Below, piece by piece: positions 45,301-55,133 of a DNA stretch of 64,000 nt. This stretch comes from Pseudothauera rhizosphaerae. GTDB lineage: Bacteria; Pseudomonadota; Gammaproteobacteria; Burkholderiales; Rhodocyclaceae. The stretch lies in NCBI RefSeq assembly GCF_004801305.1, contig NZ_SSOD01000005.1:62001-126000 (forward strand), written 5' to 3'. The stretch's first letter is position 1; every line of letters begins with the position of its first letter. The position numbers were made by a program, and so were the translations under genes. Under the pieces are notes generated by a model. It was not told where the DNA came from and made no database searches. It saw only the letters and a program-made list of their open reading frames with translations.

Positions 45301-48042
45301 CCCGTCGCCGCCCCCGTCATCGACATCCGCCACGCCCGCGAGCACAACCTGAAGAACATCAGCCTGACGATCCCCCGCGACCGCTTCACCGTGGTCACCG
45401 GCCTGTCCGGCTCGGGCAAGTCCACGCTGGCCTTCGACATCGTGTTCGGCGAGGGCCAGCGCCGCTACCTGGAATCCCTCAACGCCTACGCCCGCCAGTT
45501 CGTCCAGCCCTCCAGCCGGCCGGACGTGGACGGCCTGTTCGGCATCCCGCCCACGGTGGCCATCGAGCAGCGCACCAGCCGCGGCGGGCGCAAGAGCACG
45601 GTGGCGACGCTCACGGAAATCCACCCCTTCCTGCGCCTGCTGTACACCAAGCTCGGCACCCAGTACTGCCCCGACTGCGGCGTGCCGGTGACGCCGCAGA
45701 GCTTCGACGCCATCGCCGCGCAGATCCTGCGCGACTTCGACGGCCGCTCGGTGGAGCTGCTGGCGCCGCTGGTGGTCAACCGCAAGGGCCTGTACACGGA
45801 GCTCGCGCGCTGGGCCAAGGGCAAGGGCCATGAGCAGTTGCGCGTGGATGGCGAATATCTCGCCACTGCCCGGTGGCCGCGCCTGGACCGCTACAAGGAA
45901 CACGACATCGACCTGCCGGTGGGCATCGTGCTGGTCGGCACCACCCAGGAAGCTGTGCTGCGCAGTCAGCTCGCCGAGGCGCTGGAGCACGGCAAGGGCG
46001 TGCTCAAGGTGCTGGAACTGGGCAAGGTGGGCGCCGCGCCGGTGACCTTTTCGACGTTGCGCGCCTGCCCCTCCTGCGGCACCAGCTTCCCCGAGCCGGA
46101 CCCGCGCCTGTTCTCCTACAACGCCAGGCATGGCTGGTGCCCGAGTTGCTACGGCACCGGGCTGAAGCTGGCCGGCAGGGTGGACGACCCGGATGCGCTG
46201 GATTTGGGAGTGCTGAAAAATGAGGTTGACGCCGCCACCGACGAACCCTGCCCGGCCTGCCAGGGCGCGCGCCTGAACCCGGTGGCGCGGGCGGTGCGCT
46301 TCCGCGAGCGCGGCCTGCACCAGCTCGCCGCCCTGTCGGTGGATGGCGCGGCCGGCTTCTTCGGCGAACTTGCCCTGAGCGGGCGCGAGGTGGACATCGC
46401 CCGCGACCTGGTCAGCGAAATCCGCGCCCGCCTGGACTTCCTGCGCCAGGTCGGGCTCGGCTACCTGGCCCTGGACCGGGCCGCGCCCACGCTCTCGGGC
46501 GGCGAGGCGCAGCGCATCCGCCTGGCCGCCCAGCTCGGCTCCAACCTGCGCGGCGTGTGCTACATCCTGGACGAGCCCACCATCGGCCTGCACCCCCGCG
46601 ACAACCGCATGCTGCTCGACACCCTGGAGGCCCTGCGCGACCGGGGCAACACCCTGCTGGTAGTGGAGCACGACGAGGACACCATCCGCCGCGCCGACCA
46701 CGTCATCGACCTCGGTCCCGGTGCCGGCGTGCGCGGCGGCCGTGTGGTGGCCGAGGGCGGGCTGGCCGAGCTGATGGCCGCCCCCGAATCGGCCACCGGC
46801 CGCTACCTGCGCGAACCGCTGGCGCATCCCATGGGCCGCCGCCGGGAGGTGCCCGCCGGCCATCCCGGCATCGAGGTGGCGGGCGCGTCCCTGCACAACC
46901 TGCGCGACATCGACGTGCGCCTGCCCCTGGGCCGCCTGACGGTGGTCACCGGCGTGTCCGGCTCGGGCAAGTCCACGCTGGCGCGGGACGTGGTGCATGC
47001 CAACCTGGTGCGCCTGCTGGGCGAGGCCGGGCCGGCGGGCCGGGGGAAGACACGCGGGGCCGCCAATACCGTTCGCGCTGAGCCTGTCGAAGCGCATTCC
47101 CAGCCGGCGAAACGGCCTTCGACAAGCTCAGGCCGAACGGTCACGGGTTATCCCACCGGCTGCCGCGAACTGCGCGGCTGGCAGCAGGTGGGCCGCGTGC
47201 TGGAGGTGGACCAGACCCCCATCGGCAAGACGCCGCGCTCCTGCCCGGCCACCTACGTGGGCTTCTGGGACGCCATCCGCAAGCTCTTCGCCGATACCTT
47301 CGACGCTCGCACGCGGGGCTGGAATGCCTCCCGCTTCTCCTTCAACACCGGCGCCGGACGCTGCCCGGCCTGCGAGGGGCAGGGCCAGATCACCGTGGAG
47401 ATGAACTTCCTGCCCGACGTGAAGACGCCCTGCGAGGTGTGCGGCGGCGCCCGCTTCAACCCGGAGACGCTGGCCGTGCGCTGGCGGGAGAAGACCGTGG
47501 CCGAGGTGCTGGCGATGCCGGTGGAGGAGGCGGTGGACTTCTTCGCCGCCCACCCCTCCATCGCCCATCCGCTGCAACTGCTGCAGGACGTGGGCCTGGG
47601 CTACCTGACCCTGGGCCAGCCCAGCCCGACGCTCTCGGGCGGGGAGGCGCAGCGCATCAAGCTGGTCACCGAACTGGCCAAGGTGCGCGGCCGGGCGGGG
47701 GAGTCCGCCAGTACGGGCGGACGTCCGCTGCCGGCCGAAAAGCACACCCTGTACGTGCTCGACGAACCCACCGTGGGCCTGCACATGGCCGACGTGGAAA
47801 AGCTCATCCACGTGCTGCAGCGCCTGGCGGACGCCGGCCACACGGTGCTGGTCATCGAGCACGACCTGGACCTGATGGCCGAGGCCGACTGGATCGTGGA
47901 CCTGGGCCCGGAAGGCGGCGAGGGCGGCGGCCGCGTGGTGGCCGCGGGACCGCCGGAGGCGATCGCCGCCGCCGATTCCCATACCGGGCGCCATCTGCGT
48001 GAATTCCTCGCCGCCCGCGCGGGGAACCCGGACGCCTCTTGA
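42382..48042 (+). CDS. uvrA: Double-length UvrA: two fused excinuclease ABC subunit A units
   Basis: An 1886-residue ABC-type ATPase, about twice normal UvrA length. Walker A motifs at about 36 (GVSGSGKSS), 636 (GVSGSGKST), 1007 (GLSGSGKST) and 1524 (GVSGSGKST) show two complete UvrA copies in tandem. Signature motifs ([48 protein letters not shown]) and zinc-finger cysteine pairs (CADC, CPTC...CPDC, CPSC, CPAC...CEVC) occur in both halves. UvrA damage recognition uses a dimer, so the fusion may be a covalent dimer. The linker between halves carries a REP-like insert (45236-45268) and the fourth ATPase unit a dispersed-repeat insert (47068-47141), both in frame. No second uvrA is in the window. 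Start ATG 42382. Confidence 0.9.
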   Translation: MPTPPPDRIRIRGASQNNLRHLDLDIPLNRLMVVTGVSGSGKSSLVFDTLYAEGQRRYVETFSPYARQFLDRQDRPRVDRIEGVPPAIAIDQTNPVRTSRSTVGTMTELADHFKLLYARAAHLYCRGCGARVARDMPDSIADSITERAAAAGDPRLVIAFPVPVPANYGEAEITALLEHQGYTRIHARQDDTLLVVQDRLRASNAERSRLVEALETALRHGQGRLSVHALGQAGEQVWRYSGDLHCADCDIHYSEPTPGLFSFNSPIGACDTCRGFGRVIGVDFSLVIPDESKTLAGGVVKPWQTASFRECQDDLAKMAKKYGVAMDVPFRDLPEEHRRWVLEGDPKWKNWDSSWPRLWYGVRHFFDWLESKAYKMHIRVLLSRYRSYTECPACHGARLKPEALLWRLPMGGGRGLAIHELFALPIDRVRTAVEQLAQPGHAVRTGADEATELVLDEIRSRLRYLADVGLGYLTLDRQSRTLSGGEVQRINLTTALGTSLVNTLFVLDEPSIGLHPRDIGRILGVMTRLRDAGNTLVVVEHDPQVMLAADELLEIGPGPGERGGNIVARGTPAEIAADPASVTGPWLAGRKHIAGGRSPRPVDEGTPRLVLRGAREHNLAGIDVAFPLQRLVCLTGVSGSGKSTLIQDVLYPALAKHFGEGTEAPGAHDALVGLQELAGVVLVDQSPIGKSSRSNPVSYVGAWDSIRNLFAALPEAKQRGYSPGTFSFNSGNGRCPTCTGSGFEHVEMQFLSDVWLRCPDCDGKRYRPQVLELQWRGKSVADVLELTVREALDFFAGQPKVHAALAPLVEVGLDYLRLGQPVPTLSGGEAQRLKLAGHLAQAAQKKGAKRTGAGSPGLLFLFDEPTTGLHFEDVATLLGAFNTLLDAGHSLVVIEHNLDVIAAADWLIDLGPEGGEDGGHVVAEGPPDVVREHPESHTAAALRDYAGAIGEIAVGAGLPAITRQANEPRAIYRPVAAPVIDIRHAREHNLKNISLTIPRDRFTVVTGLSGSGKSTLAFDIVFGEGQRRYLESLNAYARQFVQPSSRPDVDGLFGIPPTVAIEQRTSRGGRKSTVATLTEIHPFLRLLYTKLGTQYCPDCGVPVTPQSFDAIAAQILRDFDGRSVELLAPLVVNRKGLYTELARWAKGKGHEQLRVDGEYLATARWPRLDRYKEHDIDLPVGIVLVGTTQEAVLRSQLAEALEHGKGVLKVLELGKVGAAPVTFSTLRACPSCGTSFPEPDPRLFSYNARHGWCPSCYGTGLKLAGRVDDPDALDLGVLKNEVDAATDEPCPACQGARLNPVARAVRFRERGLHQLAALSVDGAAGFFGELALSGREVDIARDLVSEIRARLDFLRQVGLGYLALDRAAPTLSGGEAQRIRLAAQLGSNLRGVCYILDEPTIGLHPRDNRMLLDTLEALRDRGNTLLVVEHDEDTIRRADHVIDLGPGAGVRGGRVVAEGGLAELMAAPESATGRYLREPLAHPMGRRREVPAGHPGIEVAGASLHNLRDIDVRLPLGRLTVVTGVSGSGKSTLARDVVHANLVRLLGEAGPAGRGKTRGAANTVRAEPVEAHSQPAKRPSTSSGRTVTGYPTGCRELRGWQQVGRVLEVDQTPIGKTPRSCPATYVGFWDAIRKLFADTFDARTRGWNASRFSFNTGAGRCPACEGQGQITVEMNFLPDVKTPCEVCGGARFNPETLAVRWREKTVAEVLAMPVEEAVDFFAAHPSIAHPLQLLQDVGLGYLTLGQPSPTLSGGEAQRIKLVTELAKVRGRAGESASTGGRPLPAEKHTLYVLDEPTVGLHMADVEKLIHVLQRLADAGHTVLVIEHDLDLMAEADWIVDLGPEGGEGGGRVVAAGPPEAIAAADSHTGRHLREFLAARAGNPDAS
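45233..45269. repeat. REP-like palindrome inside uvrA
   Basis: GTAGGAGCGGGCTTGCCCGCGATC is the well-known REP type of pseudomonads and relatives, with core GCGGGCTTGCCCGC and flanking GATCGC/GCGATC. It is translated in frame as [11 protein letters not shown] in the linker between the two UvrA halves. Confidence 0.75.
47068..47141. repeat. Dispersed inverted repeat, copy 3, inside uvrA coding sequence
   Basis: ACCGTTCGCGCTGAGCCTGTCGAAG...CCTTCGACAAGCTCAGGCCGAACGGT: same family as 17497 and 18931. Translated in frame as [20 protein letters not shown]..., a tract without UvrA character, between the fourth Walker A and the conserved GCRELRGWQ. Confidence 0.85.
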
Positions 48043-48086
48043 GCGATCCACAACGCATTACTGCATTGCAACAACAGGAGTCAGCG

Positions 48087-48785
48087 ATGAATCGCAAGCG
48101 CATCCGCGTGTGGGACCTGCCCACCCGCCTGTTCCACTGGTCCCTGGTGGTGGTCGCCGTCGCGGCGGTCCTGACCGGCGTGAACGGCGGCAACATGATG
48201 GTGCACCACCAGCGCCTCGGCGTGATCCTGGTCGGCCTGATCGCCTTCCGCCTGACCTGGGGCGTCATCGGCTCCCAGACCGCGCGCTTCACCCGCTTCG
48301 TGCGCGGCCCCGGCGCCATCGCCGCCTACCTGCGCGGCCAGTGGCGCGGCATCGGCCACAACCCGGTGGGCGCGCTATCGGTGCTGGCCCTGCTGGGCCT
48401 GTTCGGCTTCCAGGCGGTGAGCGGCCTGTTCACCAACGACGACATCGCCTTCGAAGGGCCCCTGCGCGCGCTGGTGGACAAGGCCACCAGCGACTGGATC
48501 ACCGGCGTGCACGGCAGCATGCTGTGGTGGCTGGCCGGGCTGGTGGCGGTGCACGTGGGGGCGGTGGTGTTCTACCTGCACGCCAAGAAGGACAACCTGG
48601 TCAAGCCGATGATCACCGGCTGGAAGGAAGTGGACGACCCGGAGGCCGACTCCACCCGCGGTGGCACTGTGGTGGCCTTCGTGATCGCGTTGGCCGTGGG
48701 GCTCGCTGCGGCGTGGATCGCCGCAGGCGGCCTGCTTCCTCCGCCCCCGCCGCCGCCCGAACCGGCCGCCGTGCCGGCCTGGTGA
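48087..48785 (+). CDS. Cytochrome b561-family membrane protein
   Basis: A 232-residue di-heme-type cytochrome b (Ni/Fe-hydrogenase/thiosulfate-reductase b-subunit style). RVWDLPTRLFHWSLVVVAVAAVLTGVN holds the first heme histidine; others are MVHHQRLG and VHVGAVVFYLHAKK. Four or five helices, with the usual loop RFVRGPGAIAAYLRGQ, and a C-terminal extra helix with a polyproline tail. CAGGAG lies 8 bases before the ATG. Convergent with cytochrome c', its possible electron partner. Confidence 0.9.
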   Translation: MNRKRIRVWDLPTRLFHWSLVVVAVAAVLTGVNGGNMMVHHQRLGVILVGLIAFRLTWGVIGSQTARFTRFVRGPGAIAAYLRGQWRGIGHNPVGALSVLALLGLFGFQAVSGLFTNDDIAFEGPLRALVDKATSDWITGVHGSMLWWLAGLVAVHVGAVVFYLHAKKDNLVKPMITGWKEVDDPEADSTRGGTVVAFVIALAVGLAAAWIAAGGLLPPPPPPPEPAAVPAW

Positions 48786-48800
48786 GGCGTCCGCCAAAGA

Positions 48801-48828
48801 AAAACGGCCACCCGGGGGTGGCCGTTTC
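48801..48828. terminator. Bidirectional terminator between the two cytochrome genes
   Basis: AAAACGGCCACC/GGTGGCCGTTT stem with a 4-base loop, with A-run on one side and T-run on the other, between convergent genes. Confidence 0.88.
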
Positions 48829-48849
48829 CAAGTCCGGCTGCGCGCGGGC

Positions 48850-49320
48850 TTACTTGGCGCGGTAGCTGTCGTGACAGGCCTTGCAGGCCTTGCCGACTTC
48901 GCCGAAGGCGGCCTTGATGGCACCCTGGTCGCCGGTGGCGGCGGCGGCGGCGAGGTCGTTGGCAGCCTTGTTGAAGCTCACGGCGACCTTGGCCACACCT
49001 TCGCCGTCGGTGAAGAACTCGCCCTTGACCTTGGTTTCATGGAAGCCGCTGCCCTTGTCGCTGCCGGCGGGGTACAGCGCGCCCATGCCGGAGTTGGCGA
49101 CCGCGGCGATGACGCTGGCGGCGGCGGCCACCTGGTCCTTGTTGTACGGCACGGCGCCGTCCACCACCTGGGCCTTGATCTTGCCCATGTTCCAGGCCAT
49201 GAACGCGTAGCCGGCCTGGCGGAACTTGATCGCGTCTTCGGGCTTCGTCTGGGCCACCGCGGCGGTGGCAATGGACAGGGCGGCAACGCCGAAGACGGCG
49301 CCGGCAAGGAGTTTCTTCAT
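48850..49320 (-). CDS. cycP: Cytochrome c'
   Basis: A 156-residue periplasmic four-helix-bundle cytochrome. Signal peptide KKLLAGAVFGVAALSIATAAVAQ, then AIKFRQAGYAFMAWNMGKIKAQV and a C-terminal heme site CKACHDSYRAK (Cys146, Cys149, His150), the position typical of class II cytochromes. Binds NO and CO in denitrifying and phototrophic proteobacteria. GAGAGG precedes the ATG at 49318-49320. Confidence 0.93.
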   Translation of the reverse strand: MKKLLAGAVFGVAALSIATAAVAQTKPEDAIKFRQAGYAFMAWNMGKIKAQVVDGAVPYNKDQVAAAASVIAAVANSGMGALYPAGSDKGSGFHETKVKGEFFTDGEGVAKVAVSFNKAANDLAAAAATGDQGAIKAAFGEVGKACKACHDSYRAK

Positions 49321-49494
49321 GGATGACCTCTCAGTCTGGTTATTGGAAATGAATGCTGCGTTGCGGAAAACTGCGCACCGGACCCGACTGCGACAGCAGC
49401 GATGGGAAAATGGTTCAATCGAGTCTATCAGCAATTTATGATATTCCGTGAGCGTTCACTTCCGCGGCCTCCCGTCTTCTGTCGCGGAAACTGC

Positions 49495-49524
49495 TAAAGG
49501 AAGCGCCCCGAAGGTCGTAGATAA
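49495..49524 (+). promoter_or_regulatory. Possible FliA (sigma-28) promoter of the chemoreceptor gene
   Basis: CTAAAGG, 15 bases, then GTCGTAGATAA loosely resembles TAAA-N15-GCCGATAA. It lies about 60 bp before the ATG. The -10 fit is imperfect. Nothing else is recognised in the 258-bp gap 49321-49578. Confidence 0.3.
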
Positions 49525-49578
49525 TAGCGACTGCAACCGAAACACGCCGGCCGGGTGGCCGGGCACAGGGAGTACATC

Positions 49579-51201
49579 ATGCGTCGCCTCGCCGACCTGC
49601 CGATCTGGTTCCGACTGACAGCCGTGATCTGGCTGATGCTGATCGTGGCGTGGACCACCATGATCATCTGGGAAACCCAGGTGAACCGCGATACCGCCAT
49701 CGATCAGGCCAAGGATTTCGCCGCCACCGTCAACGAGATGACCATGGCCGGCCTGACCGGCATGATGATCACCGGCACGGTGGGCCAGCGCGACGTGTTC
49801 CTCGACCAGATCAAGGAGCTTTCCGCGGTGCGCGACCTGAAGGTGCTGCGCGGCGAGGCCACCACCCGCCTGTTCGGCCCGGGCAGCGATACCGAGCGTG
49901 CCACCGACGGGGCCGAGAGCGGGGTGCTGGCCGGCGGCGAGCCGGTGATGCGCGTCGAGCGCGACGCCCAGTACGGCGAGCACCTGCGCGTGGTGCTGCC
50001 GGCGAAGGCGTCGAAGAACTACCTGGGCAAGGACTGTCTGATCTGCCATCAGGTGCCGGAAGGTGCGGTACTGGGCGCGGTGAGCATGCGCATCTCGCTG
50101 GACAAGGTGAACGAGGCCGTGGTCGGCTTCCGCAACAAGATCTTCCTGTTCGCGATCCTGGTGTCCGTGCCGCTGCTCGGCTTCGTCGTGCTCTTCGTGC
50201 GTTCCTTCGTCACCCGCCCCCTGTCGCACCTGACCGACAGCCTGTCCGACATCGCCCGCGGCGAGGGCGACCTGACCCGCCGCCTGGACGTGCGCGGCCA
50301 GGACGAGATCGGTTTCACCGCCACCACCTTCAACCAGATGATGAGCACCATAGGCGGGCTGGTGCGCCAGGTCAGCCAGTCGGCCGAGGCGGTGGCGCAG
50401 TCGGCGCGCGGCCTGTCGGCGAGCGCGGCGCGGGTGGCACAGAGTTCACACCGGCAGAACGACCAGTCGGTGAGCGCGGCCGGCGCGGTGGAGGAGATGC
50501 TCGACAACATCACCCACATCGCCTCCAGCACCGAGGCCGTGCGCGACCGCTCCCGCGACAGCCTGGCCCGCTCGCAGGAAGGCAAGAGCAGCCTGGAGCA
50601 GTTGATCGGCGAGGTCGGCGAAGTCCAGCAGGCCGTGCGCCACATGGCCGAATCGGTGTCCGCCTTCGTGGACTCGACCAAGTCCATCACCAGCATGACG
50701 CAGGAGGTGCGCGAGATCGCCGAGCAGACCAACCTGCTCGCGCTCAACGCCGCCATCGAGGCCGCGCGCGCCGGCGAGCAGGGCCGCGGCTTCGCGGTGG
50801 TGGCCGACGAGGTGCGCAAGCTGGCGGAGAAGTCCGCGCGCTCGGCGAGCGAGATCGACGACATCACCCAGGAGATCACGCGCCAGTCGCAATCGGTGCA
50901 GAAGTCCATCCAGCGCGGCATGGAGCACCTGGATTCGAGCCGCAAGGCGGCCGATGAAGTGTCGGACGTGCTCGACGCGGCCAACGCGTCGGTGAGCGAG
51001 GTGGGCGAGGGCCTGGACCGCATCGCCGGCGCCACCGAGGAGCAGCGCCGCGCCAGCGAGCAGGTGACGCAGAACATCGACGCGATCGCCAACATGGCGC
51101 GGGAGAACAACCAGGCCATCGAGGACACGGTGGCCGCGGCGCAGGAACTCGAACGCCTGGCCGCCGGCCTGCAGGAATCGGTGTCGCGCTTCCGCGTCTA
51201 G
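49579..51201 (+). CDS. Methyl-accepting chemotaxis protein with periplasmic c-type heme motif
   Basis: A 540-residue chemoreceptor. TM1 ([19 protein letters not shown]) is followed by a periplasmic sensor of about 150 residues containing [17 protein letters not shown]: Cys153, Cys156 and His157 form a CxxCH heme c site. TM2 ([20 protein letters not shown]), HAMP, and the signalling tip [41 protein letters not shown] follow. No C-terminal CheR pentapeptide. A heme in the sensor suggests redox, O2 or NO sensing. It stands between cytochrome and stress genes, away from a che operon. Confidence 0.93.
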   Translation: MRRLADLPIWFRLTAVIWLMLIVAWTTMIIWETQVNRDTAIDQAKDFAATVNEMTMAGLTGMMITGTVGQRDVFLDQIKELSAVRDLKVLRGEATTRLFGPGSDTERATDGAESGVLAGGEPVMRVERDAQYGEHLRVVLPAKASKNYLGKDCLICHQVPEGAVLGAVSMRISLDKVNEAVVGFRNKIFLFAILVSVPLLGFVVLFVRSFVTRPLSHLTDSLSDIARGEGDLTRRLDVRGQDEIGFTATTFNQMMSTIGGLVRQVSQSAEAVAQSARGLSASAARVAQSSHRQNDQSVSAAGAVEEMLDNITHIASSTEAVRDRSRDSLARSQEGKSSLEQLIGEVGEVQQAVRHMAESVSAFVDSTKSITSMTQEVREIAEQTNLLALNAAIEAARAGEQGRGFAVVADEVRKLAEKSARSASEIDDITQEITRQSQSVQKSIQRGMEHLDSSRKAADEVSDVLDAANASVSEVGEGLDRIAGATEEQRRASEQVTQNIDAIANMARENNQAIEDTVAAAQELERLAAGLQESVSRFRV

Positions 51202-51216
51202 CCGCCGCGCTGCAGG

Positions 51217-51247
51217 AAAAACCCCCGGCTCGCAGCCGGGGGTTTTT
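51217..51247. terminator. Strong bidirectional terminator after the chemoreceptor
   Basis: A perfect 14-bp stem AAAAACCCCCGGCT/AGCCGGGGGTTTTT with loop CGC. It separates the chemoreceptor from the convergent protease gene. Confidence 0.93.
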
Positions 51248-51292
51248 CGTTGACCGGCCGCCGTGCGGCCAAGGATCGCGCTCGACGCGTGG

Positions 51293-52756
51293 TCAGCCGA
51301 GGCGGATGGGCACGAACAGGCGCGCGTCGCCGCGCTGGATCAGCAGCGCGAAGCGGTTGCCGGCGCGGTCGAGCAACTGGCGGAATTCCTCCACCGTGCG
51401 TACCGGCTGGTTGTTCAGCGCGAGGATCACGTCGCCCTGCTGCAGGCCGGCGCGCGCGGCCGGGCCGCTGGCCCGCTCGACCACCAGGCCGCCGGCCACG
51501 CCGAGCTGGCTCGCCTCGCGGGGGTTCAGCGCGCGCGCCGCCAGCCCCAGGCGGCTGCCGGCGCTTTCGCCGGCAGCCGGCTCCGCCGCGGCCAGCGGCT
51601 CGCTGCTCATCTCGCCCAGCACCGCGGTGACGTCGCGCGTCTTGCCGTCGCGCCACAAGCGCAGGCGCACCTTGGTGCCGGGGCGCTTGTCGCCGATGAT
51701 GCGCGGCAGGTCGGCCGAATCGGCCACTTCGGCGCCGTCCACGCCGAGCACCACGTCGCCCGCGCGGATGCCGGCCTTCTCCGCCGGGCTGCCCGGTTCG
51801 ACGCTGGACACCAGCGCGCCGGCGGCCTTCTCCATGCCGAAGGATTCGGCCAGCTCGCCGCTGACGCCCTGGATGGTCACGCCCAGCCTGCCGCGCTGTA
51901 CGCGGCCGAACTCGACCAACTGGTCCTTGACGTTCATCGCCACGTCGATGGGAATGGCGAAGGAGATGCCCATGAAGCCGCCGGAGCGGGAGTAGATCTG
52001 CGAGTTGATGCCGACCACCTCGCCCGCCAGGTTGAACAGCGGGCCGCCCGAATTGCCGGGGTTGATGGCCACGTCGGTCTGGATGAAGGGCACGTAGTTC
52101 TCGTCCGGCAGGCGGCGCGCCTTGGCGGAGATGATGCCGGCCGTGACCGTGTTGTCGAAGCCGAAGGGGGAGCCCACGGCCACCACCCATTCGCCCACGC
52201 GGGTGCGCTCCGGGTCGCCGATCTTCACCGTCGGCAGCCCGGTGGCGTCGATCTTGAGCAGGGCGACGTCGGTGCGCGGGTCGGTGCCGACCACCTTGGC
52301 CTTGAACTCGCGCTTGTCGATCAGGCGCACGGTGACCTCGGTTTCGCCCTCGCCCACGACGTGGGCGTTGGTCAGCACGTAGCCGTCGGCGCTGACGATG
52401 AAGCCGGAGCCGATGCCGCGGCTGATGCGCGGGCCGCTGCCGGGCATTCCCGGCATGCTTGGCACGCCCGGCAGCGGAATGCCGAAGCGGCGCAGGAAGT
52501 CGTAGAACGGGTCGTCGGCGAAGGGGCTGCCGTCGGCGATCGCCGGGGCCTGCTGGACCACGCTGATATTGACCACGGCGGCACCGACCTCTTCGACCAG
52601 GTCGCCGAAGTCGGGCAGGCCGTAGCGGCTGGGCGATGCGCCTACTGCGGGCGCGGGGGCGCTGGCGTGGGAGGACGATACCGTGAAGCCTTCGGGCAGG
52701 CAGGCGGCGAGAGTCAGGGCCAGGGTGCTGGCAACGATCAGGTTTCGCATCGTCAT
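51293..52756 (-). CDS. Do-like (DegP/MucD) periplasmic serine protease, predicted lipoprotein
   Basis: A 487-residue HtrA-family protease/chaperone. The signal ends in lipobox LTLAAC (Cys19), unlike classical DegP, so membrane anchoring is likely. The catalytic triad is visible as His132 (TNAHVV), Asp163 (RTDVALLKI) and Ser236 (NPGNSGGPLF). Two PDZ domains follow at about 285-370 (RGRLGVTIQGVSGELAESFG) and 395-480. Cleaves misfolded envelope proteins. An alternative ATG two codons later gives MRNLIVAST. Confidence 0.94.
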   Translation of the reverse strand: MTMRNLIVASTLALTLAACLPEGFTVSSSHASAPAPAVGASPSRYGLPDFGDLVEEVGAAVVNISVVQQAPAIADGSPFADDPFYDFLRRFGIPLPGVPSMPGMPGSGPRISRGIGSGFIVSADGYVLTNAHVVGEGETEVTVRLIDKREFKAKVVGTDPRTDVALLKIDATGLPTVKIGDPERTRVGEWVVAVGSPFGFDNTVTAGIISAKARRLPDENYVPFIQTDVAINPGNSGGPLFNLAGEVVGINSQIYSRSGGFMGISFAIPIDVAMNVKDQLVEFGRVQRGRLGVTIQGVSGELAESFGMEKAAGALVSSVEPGSPAEKAGIRAGDVVLGVDGAEVADSADLPRIIGDKRPGTKVRLRLWRDGKTRDVTAVLGEMSSEPLAAAEPAAGESAGSRLGLAARALNPREASQLGVAGGLVVERASGPAARAGLQQGDVILALNNQPVRTVEEFRQLLDRAGNRFALLIQRGDARLFVPIRLG

Positions 52757-52881
52757 GGGGCTTCCGCGTTGAAAAAAGGACAGGGCTGTGGACGCGCAAT
52801 CGCGCGCGCCGTTCCCCAGGCGGGGAAACTGGGGCCGATGCGCGCTGTTTCAAGCCTTGTCGTTCCCCTGCCGGGGCCGGT

Positions 52882-54963
52882 TCAGAAGCTCGCGCGTACG
52901 CTCAGGTGGACCTGCCGCCCGATTTCGTTGGCGGGGCGCTGCGTGCCGTGGAGGAACTGCAGCGGCCGGTGCGCCAACTCCTGGTGGCGGCCGAAGAGGT
53001 TGATGCCGGACAGGCGCAGTTCGACTGGTACGCCGCCCAGGCGGGTGCTGCGTGCGACGCTGAAATCCACCGTGGTATAGGCCGGCACGCGGTAGCGGAA
53101 CTCGCGCACGTAGCCCGAGCCGGCGTCGATGGGCCCCATGCGCAGTACGCTCAGCGAACCCTGCCACAGGCCGAGGCGCTGCAGCAGCGTGAGCCCGGCG
53201 GTGTAGGGGGCCACGCTGTCGCGCACGCTGCGGTCGTTGCTGGAGACCCGGATCAGGCTGTGGTTGAAGATCAGCTCGCCGTCCCGCCACGGGTGCAGGT
53301 TCAGGCGGTACTCCAAGCCGTTCAGGCGCACCGTCCCGTCGAAGTTCTCCCAGCGCGTCGAGCCCAGCACCTGCTGCACCACCGGCGGGCTGGCCAGCGG
53401 CAGGCCGGTCACGTCTACCGGACGGCGCTGAACCAGATCGCGGATGCGCTCGTGGAAGAGGCGCAGGTCCAGCGTGCCGGCGGCCACCGGCAGCACGCCG
53501 AGATAGCCGACCTCGAAGGCATCGATGCGCTGCGGCTGGATGTCCGGGTTGGGAAGGTGGCGGTAGTTGAGCACCTGGCCCTCGTGCACGATGCGCACGT
53601 CGGCCTCGCGTTCGAACAGGGAGGGCTGGCGCCAGGCGCGCGACCAGCCGATGCGCACGGTCTGCGTCGCCTGCGGCTGCCAGTTCAGGAACAGGCGCGG
53701 GGCGAGGCGGGTGCGGTCGGCGTCGATGCGTTCGGCCATGGCGCCGGCGTTGACCAGCCACCGGGGCGCCAGGCGCCACTCCAGGTTGCCGAACAGGCGC
53801 CACTCGTGCTGGCTCTGGGCGCCTTTGCCATAGAACAGGTAAGGTGCGTCCAGCCAGTCGCGCCGCCATTCGGCGCCCCACAGCAGTTGTGTGGCGGCGC
53901 CGGCTCGGAAGCGGTGCTGCAGTTCCACGTTGTCGCGCCGGCTGTCGCGGTCGTTGTCCACGGGAATGCGCTTGGCATCGAGCAGGTAGTCGCGGACGGC
54001 GGGCGGCAGGGCTCCCTCGATGGTCTCGATATTGCGGCTCGAATCCACGAACCAGTCGTCGCGCGTGCGTTCGCGGTTGTGATAGTAGGCCAGCGACCAC
54101 TCCTCGTCCGGCGCCGGGGTGTGGCGCCAGCGCAGGTGCAGGCTGCGGTCCAGGTGGCGCGCGGTGCGCGTGGCGCTGCTGTCGAACAGCACGCCGGAGT
54201 AGCCCATGTCGCGCTCACCCTCGCTGAGCCCGGCCAGCAGCGTGAGTTCGTCGCGCTCGCCCAGGCGCAGGTCGCCGCGCAGGTTGAGCACGCGGATGTC
54301 GCGCCCGTCGTGCATGTCCGGCATGCCGTCGTCGCGCTGGCGCTGCGCGGTCAGGCGCAGGCCGAGGGGTCCGTGCTGCATCACCGCGCGTGCGGTCACA
54401 TCGGCGATGCCGCGGTTGCCCGCGTTCACCTGTACCGAGCTGCCGGACTCCGCCGCGGTGTGGCGGGTGATGATGTTGACCACGCCGAGGAAGGCGTTGG
54501 AGCCGTAGGCCGCTGAATCGGAGCCGCGCACCACCTCGATGCGCTCGATGTCCGCCAGCGCGACCGGCAGCGCGCCCCAGTCCGCGCCGCCGAAGAAGTA
54601 GGGCGAATAGATCGAGCGGCCGTCCACCAGCACCTGCATCTGGTTGGGGTAGTCGGAGCCCAGGCCGTGGTAGGTCACCCACTGGTCGTTGCCGCGTTCC
54701 TGGCCGACCTGCATGCCGGGCACCAGGCGCAGCAGGCGGGCGAGGTCGCGGTAGCCGGTGGCGGCGATCAGTTCGGCGTCGATGACGGTGGCCGCGCCCG
54801 GGGTGTCCTGCACCGGCTGGGGCAGGCGCGAGACGGTGAGCACCACCGGCAGCGCCTCGAAGAAGGATGCTTCGTCCCCCACCTCGGCACCCGCACCCGC
54901 GATCCCCGCGATGGCGGCCAGACCGAGTCCGCAGAGTGCACGGAGAGGTTCCCGTAGAAGCAT
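52882..54963 (-). CDS. TonB-dependent outer-membrane receptor, ligand unknown
   Basis: A 693-residue receptor. After the signal peptide (LCGLGLAAIAGIAGAGA), a plug domain follows: SRLPQPVQDTPGAATVIDAELIAATGYRDLARLLRLVPGMQV, VLVDGRSIYSPYF, IERIEVVRGSDSAAYGSNAFLGVVNIITR. The barrel ends GRQVHLSVRASF with the C-terminal aromatic. There is no STN domain, hence no direct FecIR signalling. No Fur box noted. Start ATG at 54961-54963, chosen for the signal peptide. The neighbours give no clue to substrate. Confidence 0.92.
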   Translation of the reverse strand: MLLREPLRALCGLGLAAIAGIAGAGAEVGDEASFFEALPVVLTVSRLPQPVQDTPGAATVIDAELIAATGYRDLARLLRLVPGMQVGQERGNDQWVTYHGLGSDYPNQMQVLVDGRSIYSPYFFGGADWGALPVALADIERIEVVRGSDSAAYGSNAFLGVVNIITRHTAAESGSSVQVNAGNRGIADVTARAVMQHGPLGLRLTAQRQRDDGMPDMHDGRDIRVLNLRGDLRLGERDELTLLAGLSEGERDMGYSGVLFDSSATRTARHLDRSLHLRWRHTPAPDEEWSLAYYHNRERTRDDWFVDSSRNIETIEGALPPAVRDYLLDAKRIPVDNDRDSRRDNVELQHRFRAGAATQLLWGAEWRRDWLDAPYLFYGKGAQSQHEWRLFGNLEWRLAPRWLVNAGAMAERIDADRTRLAPRLFLNWQPQATQTVRIGWSRAWRQPSLFEREADVRIVHEGQVLNYRHLPNPDIQPQRIDAFEVGYLGVLPVAAGTLDLRLFHERIRDLVQRRPVDVTGLPLASPPVVQQVLGSTRWENFDGTVRLNGLEYRLNLHPWRDGELIFNHSLIRVSSNDRSVRDSVAPYTAGLTLLQRLGLWQGSLSVLRMGPIDAGSGYVREFRYRVPAYTTVDFSVARSTRLGGVPVELRLSGINLFGRHQELAHRPLQFLHGTQRPANEIGRQVHLSVRASF

Positions 54964-55133
54964 GCCGTTGTCGTTTTCGTGGTCGGTGCGAATGTGTCCG
55001 TTATAAGCCGTTCGTCCCATCTGCGGCTCGTTCCGGAGTATATCGCCTTGCGCGCATGTACGCAGATCGGCGCCCGCGGGGTAACATCCGTCATCCGCAA
55101 CAACAGACGCGCCCCGGCGTGGCAGGATTTGCC

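Noticed and set aside
41953..47097. A 1714-codon open frame antisense to uvrA
   Set aside because: Codon-position shadow of a GC-rich gene: composition is dominated by Gly, Ala, His, Gln and Val, it has no domain motif, and it covers UvrA, whose motifs are intact.
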